A stretch of 64,000 nt of DNA from Macrocystis pyrifera. Its lineage: Eukaryota; Sar; Phaeophyceae; Laminariales; Laminariaceae. Positions 25,201-37,619 of this stretch are shown here, piece by piece. The position numbers and the translations under genes were made by a program. A model generated the notes under the pieces. That model did not search any database. It had not been told where the DNA came from and saw only the letters and a program-made list of their open reading frames with translations. Location: NCBI GenBank assembly GCA_031763025.1, contig JASSKH010000017.1, positions 9,166,626 through 9,230,625 of the forward strand, in the 5' to 3' direction. Positions within the stretch are counted from its first letter, which is position 1; the number at the start of each line of letters is the position of its first letter.

Positions 25201-28200
25201 GAACCTTTCTACGCGCTTCACCTTGCAATTGAGTAATTTCAGTGCAGCAACCCACAACGCATCAGTCCCTCCCATCACCGTCTCATGCCCACACCTTCTG
25301 CGATGATACACATCACCTCCCGCGGGTCCCAATGGCCAACCTCGTTACTCATGTACATGTACACACCGATTTCCTTCAGCTGGTCGTTATGCCTGTCGGT
25401 TAATGGGCTGTGTAAACTTCAAAATATCTACGGCTGGTGAATCTTTCGTTTTTATCAGCTGCGCAAAACATCATCGGATTTTACCTTGCATCACCCCGTC
25501 ACCCGGCGTCCGAACGCCTCCGAAGGGAAACCTTGTACCCCTGTACTCATTCACACATCGTACCCTCTTAACTCCCTATGCACACCGAGATAGTGAGCAA
25601 AACAACAACTTTCCTGTTATCAACCATGTACGAGAAGCTTGAGCGCCCAGCAGCACGAGCACGATCATATTGTGCCCGTGCCCTTGCGATTTTTCCTTGC
25701 GTTCAACCATTGGAACCGGGGCACCAACTATTGTATCATCCCATGAGTCACTTTTGATCGTCACCTTTCCCCTCTCAAGTCCCAAGAGGATCAACGCGAA
25801 CAACGGATAACTGTAACTGCCTCCTAATCCCTACTGTACATACTACATACCTTCTTCCTACCGTATACTTCAAAACCAGGGGGTATTTTTTCCCCATTCA
25901 ACAGGCACCGGGCGAACCAAAGAAAGCGACGTGGATGCACTTAGCACCGCGACCATCATCGTGACGGTCGCGGCCAAGCTTGGTCACCTGGAAAGTGCCC
26001 TGGACCACCGCAGTGCGAGGCAAAGCCGCCGCGTAGACCGACTCCGGGTCGCCATCCTCCGGTGTCGACAGCACCATCTTAGCCCGATGGACAAGCGTCT
26101 TGCCCATGGGCTCCTGCTGGAATATAGCGCAGGACAGACTCGGCTGTGCGTCGCATGTGGGTGTGCGGCCGTTGGGACAGGCATGCCCACGAACGAGCGA
26201 GGGAACATCGGGCAGCGTTATATTAAATACGGATCGACTTTGAATACTGGTAGGGCCAGCTACCCGGGTGAAGCAACGTCGCACAGAAAGTGATGGGTGA
26301 TGGGGGTCTATCTGGACTATAAACGAAAGCGCAGACAAAGCCTGTCACGTATACAACGTACAGCGTCCCGTGTGTATTAAGCAAAAAAACAAACACAAAA
26401 CCCACGTCGCTGACGCGTCGTACTGCTGTTCAAGAGATATATAATAAATATCACTCGCAGCGACGGCGAGGGTGGGTAGTACGATGATGCACTATCAGTA
26501 GCAGTGGGCAGTGCGAGAAGCACCAGCGAAAAAAATCGACCTACGTCGATTAGCTGTGGGAATATCGAACCGTATATGGTACGTATGCGTGACAAACAAA
26601 AGCAAGGCAATCAAGTATCAGGAGGGGGAAGGGTATATAGACGACAACTTTATCCTCGGCTTGCTCAAGAGTACCGCAAAGATTTACAAGCCCCCTGTAA
26701 GCTGTGGGCCGAAGAGCAAAGTGATGGACACACAAATAGCGGGGGTATATATACATTCAAGACTCTCCAACGAATGATATCAGACGTACCAGGATTTTGT
26801 CGTTCTTCTTGCCTCCCCTAGTCTTGGGCTGGAGCTGAATCGAAATCTCCCGAACACACGCCATCTTCAGCGCTGGCGCACTAAGATCCGGGTCCTGGCC
26901 TGGCACGACACCGATGCTGTCTTGAACACCCCAAAACTGCTCGGCAACACAACACACGACAGCAGCACGAGGATGTTGGGGGCGCCGCACACAACAGTAT
27001 GTACGGCAGTACGTAGTAATAGTACACGACGACGAGAAATAGCAACACAGCGTTATCGCTACAGTAGGGCAGAACGAACCCACCGCCGGGAACTGCTTCA
27101 GTCATACCGCCGGAGTACACACAGTACCTGGTACATCTGCTACCAGCTATGCACGTCTGTTCTATGTGTTGCCTTCACCTGACAGCAGTCGCTGTGTAGG
27201 ATATGTCATGTGTACTCGTACCAGGTACGAGGTCGGCTCCCGTAAAATTGCACGCACGTGCTGGGCTGTTCGGCTTTGTTCTTAAAATTCGTTACGTTTG
27301 TATATATGGCAGGAGTTGTTGGAGATACGTATGGCCTACATGGTACAAGTTGGAGCAGGATGCCAGGTGGGCCTCCGGCGGCTCCTGCGGACGGCTAATT
27401 ATATTTCTGCACAACTAAGTGGGGGCAGGGTGCCCAAAGGGATGGGTCCACTGCGGGGGTCAAAGTACCAAATGGGAACAGAGTGTCAGGTGTCAGGTGG
27501 TAAAAAAATACGTACGAACCCAAGCAGCCGAGCACATCCATGCCATTATATATCACTAATGGTTTACCATGTAGGTACCAATAATACAGGTACATGATGT
27601 AATACTGTACAAGAGTATACGGTACCGGTGCATGATATATGTACGCACCATGAGGTAGCGTTTTCATGTTTCGGCGTACTGTACGTATGTATCATATACC
27701 TGGTACAGCAGTCGTGTTTGTATTCGTTCAGGCCAATATATGTTTTCAATAATTTTTGAAACGGTAAGTTGAGAGGGGCAAACACCTAAAGAAGAAAAAC
27801 AATACTGACATTATCGCTGAGGGATACAACTAACAGTGTGTTTTTTTAATACCGGTAAATACAATACCTGGTATCAGAACTATTAATAACAAATCCAGAC
27901 CGAACAGCGAGCCGCACCTCCTTGATGAGCCTCTCGTACATGAACGGCCACTTGCGCTGATTGACCACGGTCAGCCCTTTTAAATCGGAGACCCTCGTCT
28001 GCTCAGCAAGAAGATGTCGAGGGCATAGAAGGGCGAGACGCGAGACACCAACGTCAACAATCCCAACTGCCTGCATTCCACATCAGGGCAGAAGTGCGAG
28101 CGACTCTCCCCGCGACGACAGGGCCTAGCTGCCAAAATACAAAACACCATGCACTTCCCACACAGGAACATGAAACATCACAATCACGGGTCGGCAACAC

Positions 28201-31200
28201 CGAGAATGTTCATGGTGTCACGAGAAGCTTGGGGGGGGGGGGGATAGGTTTCGATCCCTACCCCCCGAAACACGGGGGCACAAGACCCTCCCAAAAGCAC
28301 AAAACGGCGTGCATTACGTAGCGGTTCCGGTAAGCCGCCACAGCAGTGGCAATGAAGCACATCGATACGGGCTTTCCGTTGAAAATATGTTGATCCAACC
28401 CTGCCCTGCTAACTTTAATAGGCCGAACTTCAAAGACCACACGCCTCTAGAACCACCCGCACGTCACACAAAATACAAGCAAGGAGCGTAAGCTTCCTTC
28501 CACACGCTAACCCGTGCCGGCATTGGCAAGCTATGATATTCAAAATGCGAGTTTCTGTATTGAAACGGCGCCAAAAGAGTTGGCTGAAGCCGGTTTTTAC
28601 TTGATTTTACAGGCATGTTGCGATCGCCGAACTCTACTGTACGATAAAATTCTGATAAATTTCTTGAAACGTTCCACCAACGCACACAAGCTGGCGACAG
28701 TTATAAACATCCTGGTGCGCGAGTTCCTAGCGACATCTACACTATCTTATATATTACCTCGTCAAACTTAGAGACCGCCGCGCTGGCCGTGTCCCCCAGG
28801 CGGACCATGAGGCACGCCGCCATGATCCCCGCCCTCCCCTTGCCCGCCTTGCAGTGGAGCGAAACCACGTTGTCCTCGTGCGTGTCCAGCCAGGCCTTGG
28901 CGCTCTCGCAGAAGTTGACCACGGACTCCAGGGGGGGGCAGGTATGGTCTGCAAACGGAAACCTGGCAGTGGTGTCGTCCAGCACAGACAGGGCACGTCA
29001 ATATTTAGAGTAGCAGAACGGCGTGAGTGGGTGCGAGGGAGAGCTTCGGGGCGGCAACGCAGAAACAACTACGACAGAAAAAAAGCATTACTCCTACAAA
29101 ATACAACACAGCGTTCATACGTCTGAAAAAACAAATAGTACTAGAGTACCAGGCAAGTATTTGCTGTATGCTAGGTATGTGTGATAGACCAACTGCTGTA
29201 TCTTTCATGAGGCGCATGCATGCATGAGTGTGTATCGGGTATCGGGTGTCGGAAGTCGGGCAGGCGGTACATAACGCAGGGCTCCCGATCGGCGGAGGCG
29301 CGCGTTGCACGCAGCACAGCACAGCGCACCACGCGCCGTATGCATGTTGCGAACCCCGCAGGGCCGGCGGAGGCCGCTCTTCGCGTAGGGGGGCTGGAGG
29401 CAAAATTTTGCGAAATACTTCGTAAATATAGTAGCAAGCATGCATGGAAATACGCCTGAAAAAACAAGTACGCTTTATTCTGGATGTTTTTCACTGCTTT
29501 AGAGAGAGCCAAAACGATACCGGTTAATATTCGCAAGGGTTGTCCCAAACGACTGGTACATCTGGTACGAATACGATCAGGCGCTAAAGTGCTGGCGGAA
29601 ACGGCCTAGAGTTGATCCTACATAGCGGCTAAAGAAAAGGGTCCCATGACTTACCACCTGCGGTGCTAAACACCAGGCAACACATGGCAAAGTACTTGTT
29701 GCGGCAAGCCGCAAAACACCTTCGGGGCATGTTGCGTTGTGCGTGATTTCGCAACAACAGCGGATTCGGGACAACTCGTAGGAAATAAATAAATAGATGA
29801 ATAGCCTTGCGAATCTCGATTATGGCTTGGCCGTTGCCAAGTAGTCAGTAAGTAGTCATGCCCAAACGGGTCGTTGGGTCGTTGAGCATGACTGCTGACT
29901 ACTCGTATATATCAGGTACATCAAGAGTGAGGTCGAGGTTTCTGCTCGTCTCTCGTCTCTGGGTATTTGCTTTTTGATTTTTGGTTCTTGCTTGTTTCTT
30001 CCATGACCGCGTGACCGCGAGACGCGGAGAATCGGGAGCCAAACCCACCGTCTCCGGAAAAACGTACTGGACACGATATACAGGTAGGGCATATCATAAC
30101 TGTGGGTGCACTATTAACATTCAAATTATAGCGTACACATGTGTGCCGATGCATGCGTTGCATGATACTCCATATAATATTATACTAGATACAGCAGTAG
30201 TACACTGCTGTCCAAAGACGACTGTAATATCTGCCCCTTGCGACAAGCTGATTTCGCCACGAGGCATGAGGCACGAGGAACAGCCGGGTGGGCAGGTGCT
30301 ATCTGATTCATGCATTAATATTCAACAAGTTCATGGTACGCTAGTACCTGCTACAGCAGAAGCAGCATTGCAGTGCTTTGGAAGCCGCAGACTCTATCGT
30401 GCTGTAACCTATCGTGAGGTTGCTGTGAGTTGTGTGCGTCCACAAACTACCGTAAATGTCCTTTGGGAACGCCCACGGGTATTTTTTTTTTCCTTCTTTT
30501 TGTTTGCCCCCCTGCCTCTGAGTTCGCCACGGGGTGTTCCTGCTCCGCCTATTCGTTTACCGCCCTCGAGGCGTTCACATAAAAATCGAAGGCAGTCATT
30601 CCGGCAGCATTGCTGTTGCTGTTGCTGTTGTTGTTGCTGCTGTCGTCGGAGAGGTTTCATCCTCCCGGCGGCGAACGGCGCAAGCTTCCCCAACTGCCTG
30701 TAAATGCTTCTTGGATGCTTCCTCGTTGATGTTGTTTAGGCCCGACATCGTAGGTTCCAGCGCGATAGGTCCGCGGCAATGGTTAGATACGTGTTCGTGC
30801 CTGTGTCTGTCCGGTGGGTGCCCCTAACAGAAAAAAAAAAACAACATCGCGGGGACTTTTTACTCCGGGGGGTGTTTTTTTTATTATTTGTGGAAATATC
30901 ACCCCTCTACTCGGCAAGTCTAAAATAACACGGGGCAGTTGACGCCAGCTACTCCATCTACCAGTCATATCGCTGTATGAACGCCAGCCACGCCAGCTAT
31001 CTACCAATTAGATAGCTGTACTAACGCGAAACGAGAAAACATGCCGCACACAAAGACAGACACAGCTCGCAGCTTGCATAACCGCAGGCACTCGACGATT
31101 GACCTTCGATCTCGACATACAATCAACCCACCGTCAACGCGCTTCGTACCGGGCAAGGCCAATGAGTGCACATCATGGCCTCGAAGATATCATTGGAATC

Positions 31201-34200
31201 CGCGGTCTAGGGGGCGAGAGGTTGGTCGCGGCGTCCTACGCTCTTCGCCTAAACATTCAGAAAGTTATATTTTGTGCCAACGGAAAGGAATCGAGAGTTA
31301 GTTTCGTCTGTTTTCTACACACCAGCTACCACATATCCCCGACCGAAGTGAGAGCACTGTGACACTAGGGTGGGTCGGAACCCTTAACCAGCGCGCTTCG
31401 GTCAGAGATCGTGACGCAGTCGTTGGGTTTGTCCATCTACTGCTGTATATCAAACCTCAAAAATTGTTTACTTCTTGCCATCGGAGAGGGGTCGACATTT
31501 CTTGTTGTCTGTTTTCTACAGACCAGCGCCAGACTATTTTCTTATCAGACGGCTGGCCGGCCCACGCCACGTATCACCGACCGAGATGTGAGCACTGTGC
31601 CACTAGGGTGGGTCGGAGACCCCACCCAGCGCGTTCCCTTAAGATTTCGCAACGGAGTCGTTGGTTTTGTAAATCGATGTCTGCCGAGGATACTCACAAA
31701 AAGTTGGCTCCAGTCTCCAGAGCCCGCCAGAACAGGGGGCCCATATGCATTGAGCGGAGCGCAATTGAAGTCCGCCGAAGCTGTCCCGTGACGTGGAAAA
31801 TTTGCCCCCCCTACCTCTGAGAACGGTGTTCTTTTCCAAATTTATATATATGTATGCGCCCGGGGGGGGTTCTCAAAGGAAATTACGGTACTAAGATATC
31901 GTTCAGTGCTGTTGTACGTATTAACAGTGAGAGGTAAAATGTTGTGTCTTGTAAGTAAAATATGAACGACAGCTGGTACGACAGCCTGAGAGCCTCGCCG
32001 TCAACAGACCCCCCAGCAACGATGCCGTGGGATTACCTGTACGAGTATCACTGTTTTTGTGCTCTTGTGAAAAGTGCCAAACGTACCGCGCGTCGTCGTC
32101 GCGACACGGTCGTTATACGACAAGCATATATATATATACACAGCAGCAGCAGTAGTATAGTACAGCAGTAGTGTATATCATGTACGAACATCAATGCAGT
32201 AGAAACACGATGGGCGAAGACCAAACGACTAAACGGTCGAGGCCATCTTGCAACTTGCAATTTGCAGTGGCTCGCTCGGCGCTTCCTTCGACGCCCAAAT
32301 ACCGAAGACTGATCTGCAATGTACTCGTATTACTAATATTAATTCATGATCGTATTATATCATATACCTGGTAAATGATATACATACTTGGTATCATACG
32401 AGTACGTATACTGCTGAAGATATTATTATTACGGGGGTCTATAGTTAATAGGACCTATGGTATACATAAAAAAACTATATATTTATCTATTTTTACCAAC
32501 AATATTTGGTCCTATTTACTATGGCCCCCCGTAATAATAGTACCAGATGTACAGCAGTTGTGCCTGGCGTCAGGTGTCTCGTAGAGACTACGAGTATAAT
32601 GGGAAGAATTGAAGAAATATGATAAACCAAACAAACTGCGATCAACAAAAAATCGGTAACCTGGTTCGTACGACTAAATAATACCGCTGCTGTGCTATGA
32701 ACTATAAATATTAAAATATTAATACGAGCTGGGCCAACCATAAACGAATAGCTTCTTGAGGTCGTATCTCGTGAACCCCAGCAAATTAGGGAAGCACTGG
32801 TCCCGACAAAATAGTGTACATATTTACAGACCCAAACATTTTGAGAATCCCACTCCATTTCGCCGAAATATTCAAGAGAGCTCAAATTCACCTAATAATA
32901 CTGTTGTCGAACATTTCGGCCTGGAATCCCCGTGACAGCTGCAAAACTTGTCGTTCCCGATCAAGATATATCTATAATTTGTTGGAGACAGGCCACTTCT
33001 CGAGCCCAAAGGAGACTATCGACATCAGTTGCACTGCCCAATTCGTCACCCATCAAGTTATATGACCAAAAAACCAAAAACCGTTCCTACAAATTAAACA
33101 AGCAGTGATGAGAACGAGTGGCAATACTGCGACACCCCGCTCAATTTTGCGAATTTCGACCTGCAATTTGAACTTAGTTGAACCGAATGTGTACACAAAA
33201 GGAGAGCCTGCCTTTTTCGTTTTTGGTTTTTTCAAGCAAGTTGTTTGCTTTTGTATTTTTTCGGATAGTTCTATAAAATACGTATCGGTCATATATATCT
33301 CGGCCAAAAAAAAAGGGGCCAGGTTTTCCATTTGTTGGTTGGTGCATAGCCAGAATCGTGTGAAAAAAAATACATCCATTTACGTAATATTGTGATATTG
33401 AGCGGGGAACATCCAACTCACCGCTCTGGCAGTGGCTTGGCTGGCCCAGCTCGTATCGACTATTAATACCAACCTGTATGACTTGAATGTGTGTCGTGTG
33501 TTGTCTCTGCATTAAACCGCTCTTCCTACTTACCCAAGGTTATGCCATACCACCACGTACCGGTACCTCGTGTGATACATTTGAGCCAGCAATCAGCAGT
33601 CAGTAGTGCTCCTGACCTCCAACAAAAATAGTGATATACCAGGTACAGCAGTACAGCAGTAAAACAGTATAGTGATACCGTGATACACCTGTTCCCGAGC
33701 ACGAGTGAACTGACTTTGGGATCTATCTACAGGTAGGTACATGTATATCTGGTATGACGCTACTGCTGTAATATCTAACGGCGGTAGTACAAAAAAAAAA
33801 GAAAGAAAAACGTACAGCCCACAACGCATACCAGGGTACCAGGTATACTGGTATAATTTATTATTAAATAGTCTATCGGTTGAGTTTGTCACGTACCCAG
33901 TGAAGAACCAAGCAACAAGCAAGCCAGTACGGTCGGCAAAAAAAAAATAAGAAAAACGTTTCCCCAGAAGCAGTCACAACATAACGTACGAGTATTACAG
34001 CAGTCAGAAGTAAGTAGTGCTGCCGTACGAGTCGTTGTACGTGTCAGCGCACTGGCGGAATCGTTTCCGTTCGAGTGGGAGATCGGCTGCCGGATTCGGC
34101 TACTAGTAAATAAATTGTTGCGTACTCGTATCAGAAGGTCATCCTTTGCAATCACAACAACTACAACAACAATCGCTGTTCGCTTGTACCTACGGGTGTG

Positions 34201-36965
34201 CTGCTGTTGCACCTGTTGCAGGGGCAAACTACTGGCTGTACTTTGAATTTCTATAGTGTCTAGTGTACGGCAGTGTATTTTCAGTACGTTTTGCAGTGGT
34301 GGAAGGGCCACCGTAAACTAAACGGGTGCCACCGCTGCTGTACACTGCTAGTTTGTACAGGTACTCACATGTACTCATATAAATTGTGTGACATCTGCTC
34401 AACAGCCGAACCGAACAAAGAACAATCCCAGAATTTGGGAAAGAGACGATCGCGCGCATTCACTCAACACTCAACACATGTTGATATGATACTTCGTCAA
34501 GGTATGTTGATACAGCTCTTAACCTCAAAAGGGCTGAGGCTCGGCTTGGCTGACGGGGGACTTCACACGGCCGACTCTAATTACTATACAGCAGTAGTTG
34601 GGGTGGCGGAGCCAATTAACTATTATTAATAATACCAGTATCAACTATCAATAACTGGTTTTGTAAGTAACAGCAGTCGAATGAAGTGAGGCGAGCGTAA
34701 CGAGCCAAAACACAAACACGCACAGAGGGGGCCGGCCCCTCGGGAGGCTCTCTCGGAGTTCGGAGGGCACGCTGAAGGCGCCGCCGGAGGAAAAAAATAC
34801 GTCTCTTGGATATAAAAACAAGCGTTCCTACAATGAAACCCAAATAGTCGTAACACCTAGTAATAGTCGGCGGTTTGTATGGAGGCAACCTACGTAAAGC
34901 CTTCGCGGTTACATTGAGATCATTTTAGGGACAGCAGTAGAGACGGCGGGAAGCAACGAAGGCACTTTTTTATTGTCGCCTCGGCAACTCATCACTCATC
35001 ATCTCCATCCCGTTTCCCGATACCGCTACAAAATGCTGCAGTCGTACTTTCTCCCTTCGCCGGTCTCCCGCGCAACACTTTTAGAACTCGAAACAACGAA
35101 ACAACGATAGAACGGAACGGTCACCGGTGAGCATCATGCTCTCAACGGCGGTGCCCACCCCCCGACTTTAGCTATTGGGTATTGTAAATTCTATACCAGG
35201 TATATACGTGGTGGCCCTTGCAACTCTCGAACATGTCGTGCCAAGTGCTGAGGGTCGAGGTCAAGTGTCCCATTCGTCAAATTTAGAAGTTTGCAATATT
35301 ATACCTGGTCTATAAATTTATGACCGAATGCAGGTTGCAGCATCGTCGTCGTGGCGTAATCCTGTACTACTACTATTAATACTGGGAATTATTGTTGATA
35401 CCATTAATATTACGGGGGATCCATAGTATATAGGACCAAATATTGTTACTAAAAACAGGGAAATGCATAGGTTTTTGTGTGTGCCGTAGGTCCTATTTAC
35501 TATGGTCCCCCGCAATAGTGCATGCCCCCACACATCTTGTGTACATGTAAACAGCAAAGCAGCAGTAAATACTACACTCGTATACGAGAGTAAAGTCTTG
35601 TGATCTCGTGATCCGTAGCAGTGCCTGGTATTAACAAATGGATTAAATACCTGGCACTATATGTAAGAATCCTACGAGATACGAAGAGTTCAATGTCATG
35701 TACCTATGTAGTATGCACATACGTGAGGAACGTAAAGGCACGCACCTCTCGACGCGACCATGGAAGAGCTGGTCAGGGTACGTCCTCCCTGGCTCGCTAG
35801 CGAAGTTGTAAACCTTGTACTTGCTCTCGTGATACGTGTCCAACAGCCGCTGCACCTCGGTCCGAGGGTTCCGATAGATGTGTTCTAAAATGGAATGCAT
35901 GCATGTCATGCACCCCGTCCACGAGCGAGGGAAGGTAGAGAACACGACAGTGTCGAGCGCAGAGCATGCAGCAGACAGCAAGGATACAGTAGTAAATAAT
36001 AATTTCACGACTCCTGGGCTCTTGGGCTCTCCGGTATCTTACTCGCGCGAACCCAAGCACGCAAGTGACATATTTGCATATTTGCCTTCGTCTCTCGCCA
36101 CTGGCCAACGGTGAGATACTCCTACTGCTGTTGTGCGTACCAGGTACAAGGCATGAGGGGTAGAAGAGTATATCCCCATTTGTCTCGTCGTTCGCACCGT
36201 AAAGAGTACCGGTACCAGCTGAGGATGACAATGAAAAAAGCAGCCGACGGGTGTCGCATAGCCGGAAGCCTTACAGCAGCGATATCACCCTCGGTTGATT
36301 GCCTATGCATCCGAACGAAGCATTCGCATAAGAGCAACAGAACACTGCAAAAATAACACAGGAGAAAGAGTAGCACCGTGTTTATACTATTAATACTGCT
36401 GTAGTTTTCGTCTACCACCGAACCGACCTTCTAACTATGTGAATCCTCCAACAATAATCACATCGATCTCGAACTTTCCAGCTGCTACTGCTTCAAGTGC
36501 TGCTGCTGAGCTCCTAGCAGGCACCATAGCCGGCAGTGAGCAAGTACTACCCAGCACGAGTAGCAGTACTTCTACGATATACAGATGGTACATAACTACT
36601 ACTGTTAATAGACTGATGGGACGACTGTTAAATACACAATGCACGAGATGTATCAGATGCTCGACTGTTAAATACACAATGCACGAGATGTATCAGATGC
36701 TCCATGGATGGATGTCACTCGTACGTACCGGTATACCAGGTATAATATTACCAGTATGATATATCACCTGCTTGGATTGGCATGTCTGCCCCTGCCTCAT
36801 GCATCGCTCACCTACGCCAGTAGCGGGAAAGCCGTGCACGATGATCCTGCCCGTCACGTACGTCAGATCGAGGTCGAAGCCATCCTGACGGAATCGTGCG
36901 GCATCAAGATCAAGGTTACGGTCACGGTCGCCGTTACGGCGGTGGTCGCGGTCAGGCCCCAGCAT
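19203..36965 (-). CDS. PTEN: PTEN-like phosphoinositide 3-phosphatase with C2 domain and coiled-coil tail, eleven exons
   Basis: PTEN-family enzymes remove the 3-phosphate of PIP3 at membranes and oppose PI3-kinase. Exons: 36812-36965 (ATG; FRQDGFDLDLTYVTGRIIV), 35746-35884, 28758-28962 (catalytic), 27918-27998 (GLTVVNQRKWPFMYERL), 26790-26894 and 25931-26143 (C2 strands), 22845-24205, 22326-22401, 20617-20670, 19902-20018, 19203-19277 (TGA). Phases agree through exon 6 and from exon 8 on. The P-loop is HCKAGKGRAG (Cys about residue 135; the usual Thr is Ala), with the general-acid Asp in FPFADHT. The start carries no voltage sensor or membrane helix. After C2 comes a long disordered Ser/Gly/Pro-rich tail, then a novel coiled-coil tail (WEEHRHCLETELDWALAAR; DNARVEVLENRLSAW; QAVKLLEMSLSGLM). 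Two frame problems lie in exon 7: the phase-consistent start (WATNVDG, like the C2 FWVNT strand) does not stay in frame with GGDHAFALADMDVF downstream, and an 8-C run (22967-22974) separates the Gly-rich frame from the QASLPKFVPQ frame. Domain identity is secure; exon 7 is not. Confidence 0.85.
20742..21616 (-). repeat. repeat family X, copy c, split by a SINE
   Basis: This X copy is bounded by G runs (20742-20750 and 21610-21616). The X sequence stops after TTTAATTCCCGG at about 21005 and resumes at GCCACTTCCAGAGAC at about 21338; the uninterrupted join is visible at 42300-42325 and 43852-43880. It lies in a PTEN intron. Confidence 0.85.
21006..21337 (-). mobile_element. tRNA-derived SINE, copy 2, inserted in repeat X
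   Basis: It has the same tRNA-like head as copy 1 (B-box GAGTTCGAGTCTC) and ends in a 23-nt poly-A (poly-T at 21006-21028 on the plus strand). The tail and the known empty site give its orientation and limits. A few bases of X (TGTGG) are missing at the junction, so no clean target duplication can be read. Confidence 0.85.
27357..27436. repeat. short dispersed repeat W, copy 1
   Basis: About 80 bp containing GGGCCTCCGGCGGCTCCTGC recurs at 44549-44640 with modest divergence. Function and class are unknown. Confidence 0.6.
30561..30748 (-). CDS. candidate first exon inside the PTEN intron
   Basis: An ATG at 30748 opens a protein-like frame (MSGLNNINEEASKKHLQAVG) into a CAG/CAA-rich tract (about 30604-30645). 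After that tract a different frame looks coding (GMTAFDFYVNASRA) and ends at a possible donor (GCG, then GTAAAC) at 30561. It does not fit the phase of the PTEN exons. It may be a nested gene, an alternative first exon with a frame slip in the repeat, or a relic. Confidence 0.3.
31049..31700 (+). repeat. dispersed repeat Z, copy 1, partly tandem
   Basis: A first unit (about 31060-31430) is followed by a second, shorter unit (about 31441-31690). Both share GACGCAGTCGTTGG-like and CTGTTTTCTAC blocks. They match 55080-55800 on the same strand and 44640-45840 on the opposite strand. Confidence 0.65.
32427..32536. mobile_element. ~105-bp TA-flanked MITE, copy 3
   Basis: It runs TTACGGGGGTCTATAG to GGCCCCCCGTAA with TA on both sides and the AAATATATAG-type core. 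It lies in the large PTEN intron. Confidence 0.85.
32723..33455. mobile_element. non-autonomous TIR DNA transposon, family Y copy 2
   Basis: The left end TACGAGCTGGGCCAACC is mirrored by the right end GGCTGGCCCAGCTCGTA. The interior is homologous to 7454-8129. It can be read as TA-CGAGCTGG...CCAGCTCG-TA, i.e. a TA target duplication. No coding capacity is seen. Confidence 0.7.
35408..35517. mobile_element. ~105-bp TA-flanked MITE, copy 4
   Basis: It runs TTACGGGGGATCCATAG to GGTCCCCCGCAA (35410-35515), flanked by TA, with the same core as the other copies. Confidence 0.85.
36621..36703. repeat. two-copy tandem repeat, ~40-bp unit
   Basis: The unit starting CGACTGTTAAATACACAATG and ending CAGATGCT occurs twice in direct succession with no visible differences, so the duplication is probably recent. 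It lies within intron 1 of the PTEN-like gene. Confidence 0.85.
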
Positions 36966-37554
36966 TATCCACAGGTAGGCCGGCACGAGTGCGCGATGCC
37001 AAAACGTGGGGCCAGAAAAAAAATCAAACGCCGGCGGGGAGTAAAAAAGAAGTGAATGACAGCAAGCCCGACCAAGTGCCCTTGTCAGGAAAAGCCGACG
37101 ACTCTACTGCTGTTGTACAACTTTAATTTAGGACCTTTCAACCTTGCAACATTTGTTTTGTTAAATATCAGACATAACCTCGTACTTCGGATGATATTTG
37201 ATATTTGATACTTGATGTTTTGTTATTTCGACTTTTTGACTTTTTTATATTTTCGACTATAACCAGTACCAGGTATTATTTACCCTCGGGTAAAGTACAT
37301 ACTTGAAAAAGTATTTATCGCTTGTATTTATTAATATTAATAGCAGTACTCACCTCTACCAGGTATAATATTAATAGCATCGTAGAGAGTCGTGTTTGTG
37401 ACTTCCCCTGTGTCCAGTCAGTGGGAAAATGATAAGGAACAAAAAAAAAAAATAAAAGAGTCCGAAAAATCGGGCAAGTTTATTTTATTCAATGTATTTT
37501 TTCTGTTTCTACCAGTACTTACTGTTTTTGCCCTTCGTTTCCCTTTTCGTATAT

Positions 37555-37619
37555 ACTGCAGTCCCGTTTTAGGGACAATTTTTTGTAATTTTAGTTTGTC
37601 CCTAAAACGGGACTGCAGT
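37555..37619. repeat. perfect 24-bp inverted repeat (hairpin or tiny MITE)
   Basis: Arms of 24 bp, starting ACTGCAGTCCCGTTTTAGGG and mirrored exactly at 37596-37619, flank a loop of about 17 nt. TA next to the arms would suit a mariner-type miniature element. Confidence 0.85.

Larger units (their letters stand above)
28963..35745. other. 6.8-kb intron of the PTEN-like gene
   Basis: Exon 2 ends in a two-base phase (GAG AG) and exon 3 completes it (G TTT CCG), giving ER-FPFADHT. This supports a direct splice across the interval. Within it lie a tandem Z repeat, a MITE (32427-32536), a Y element, a second MITE (35408-35517), several TACCWGGTA motifs and a candidate nested exon at 30561-30748. 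Confidence 0.7.
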
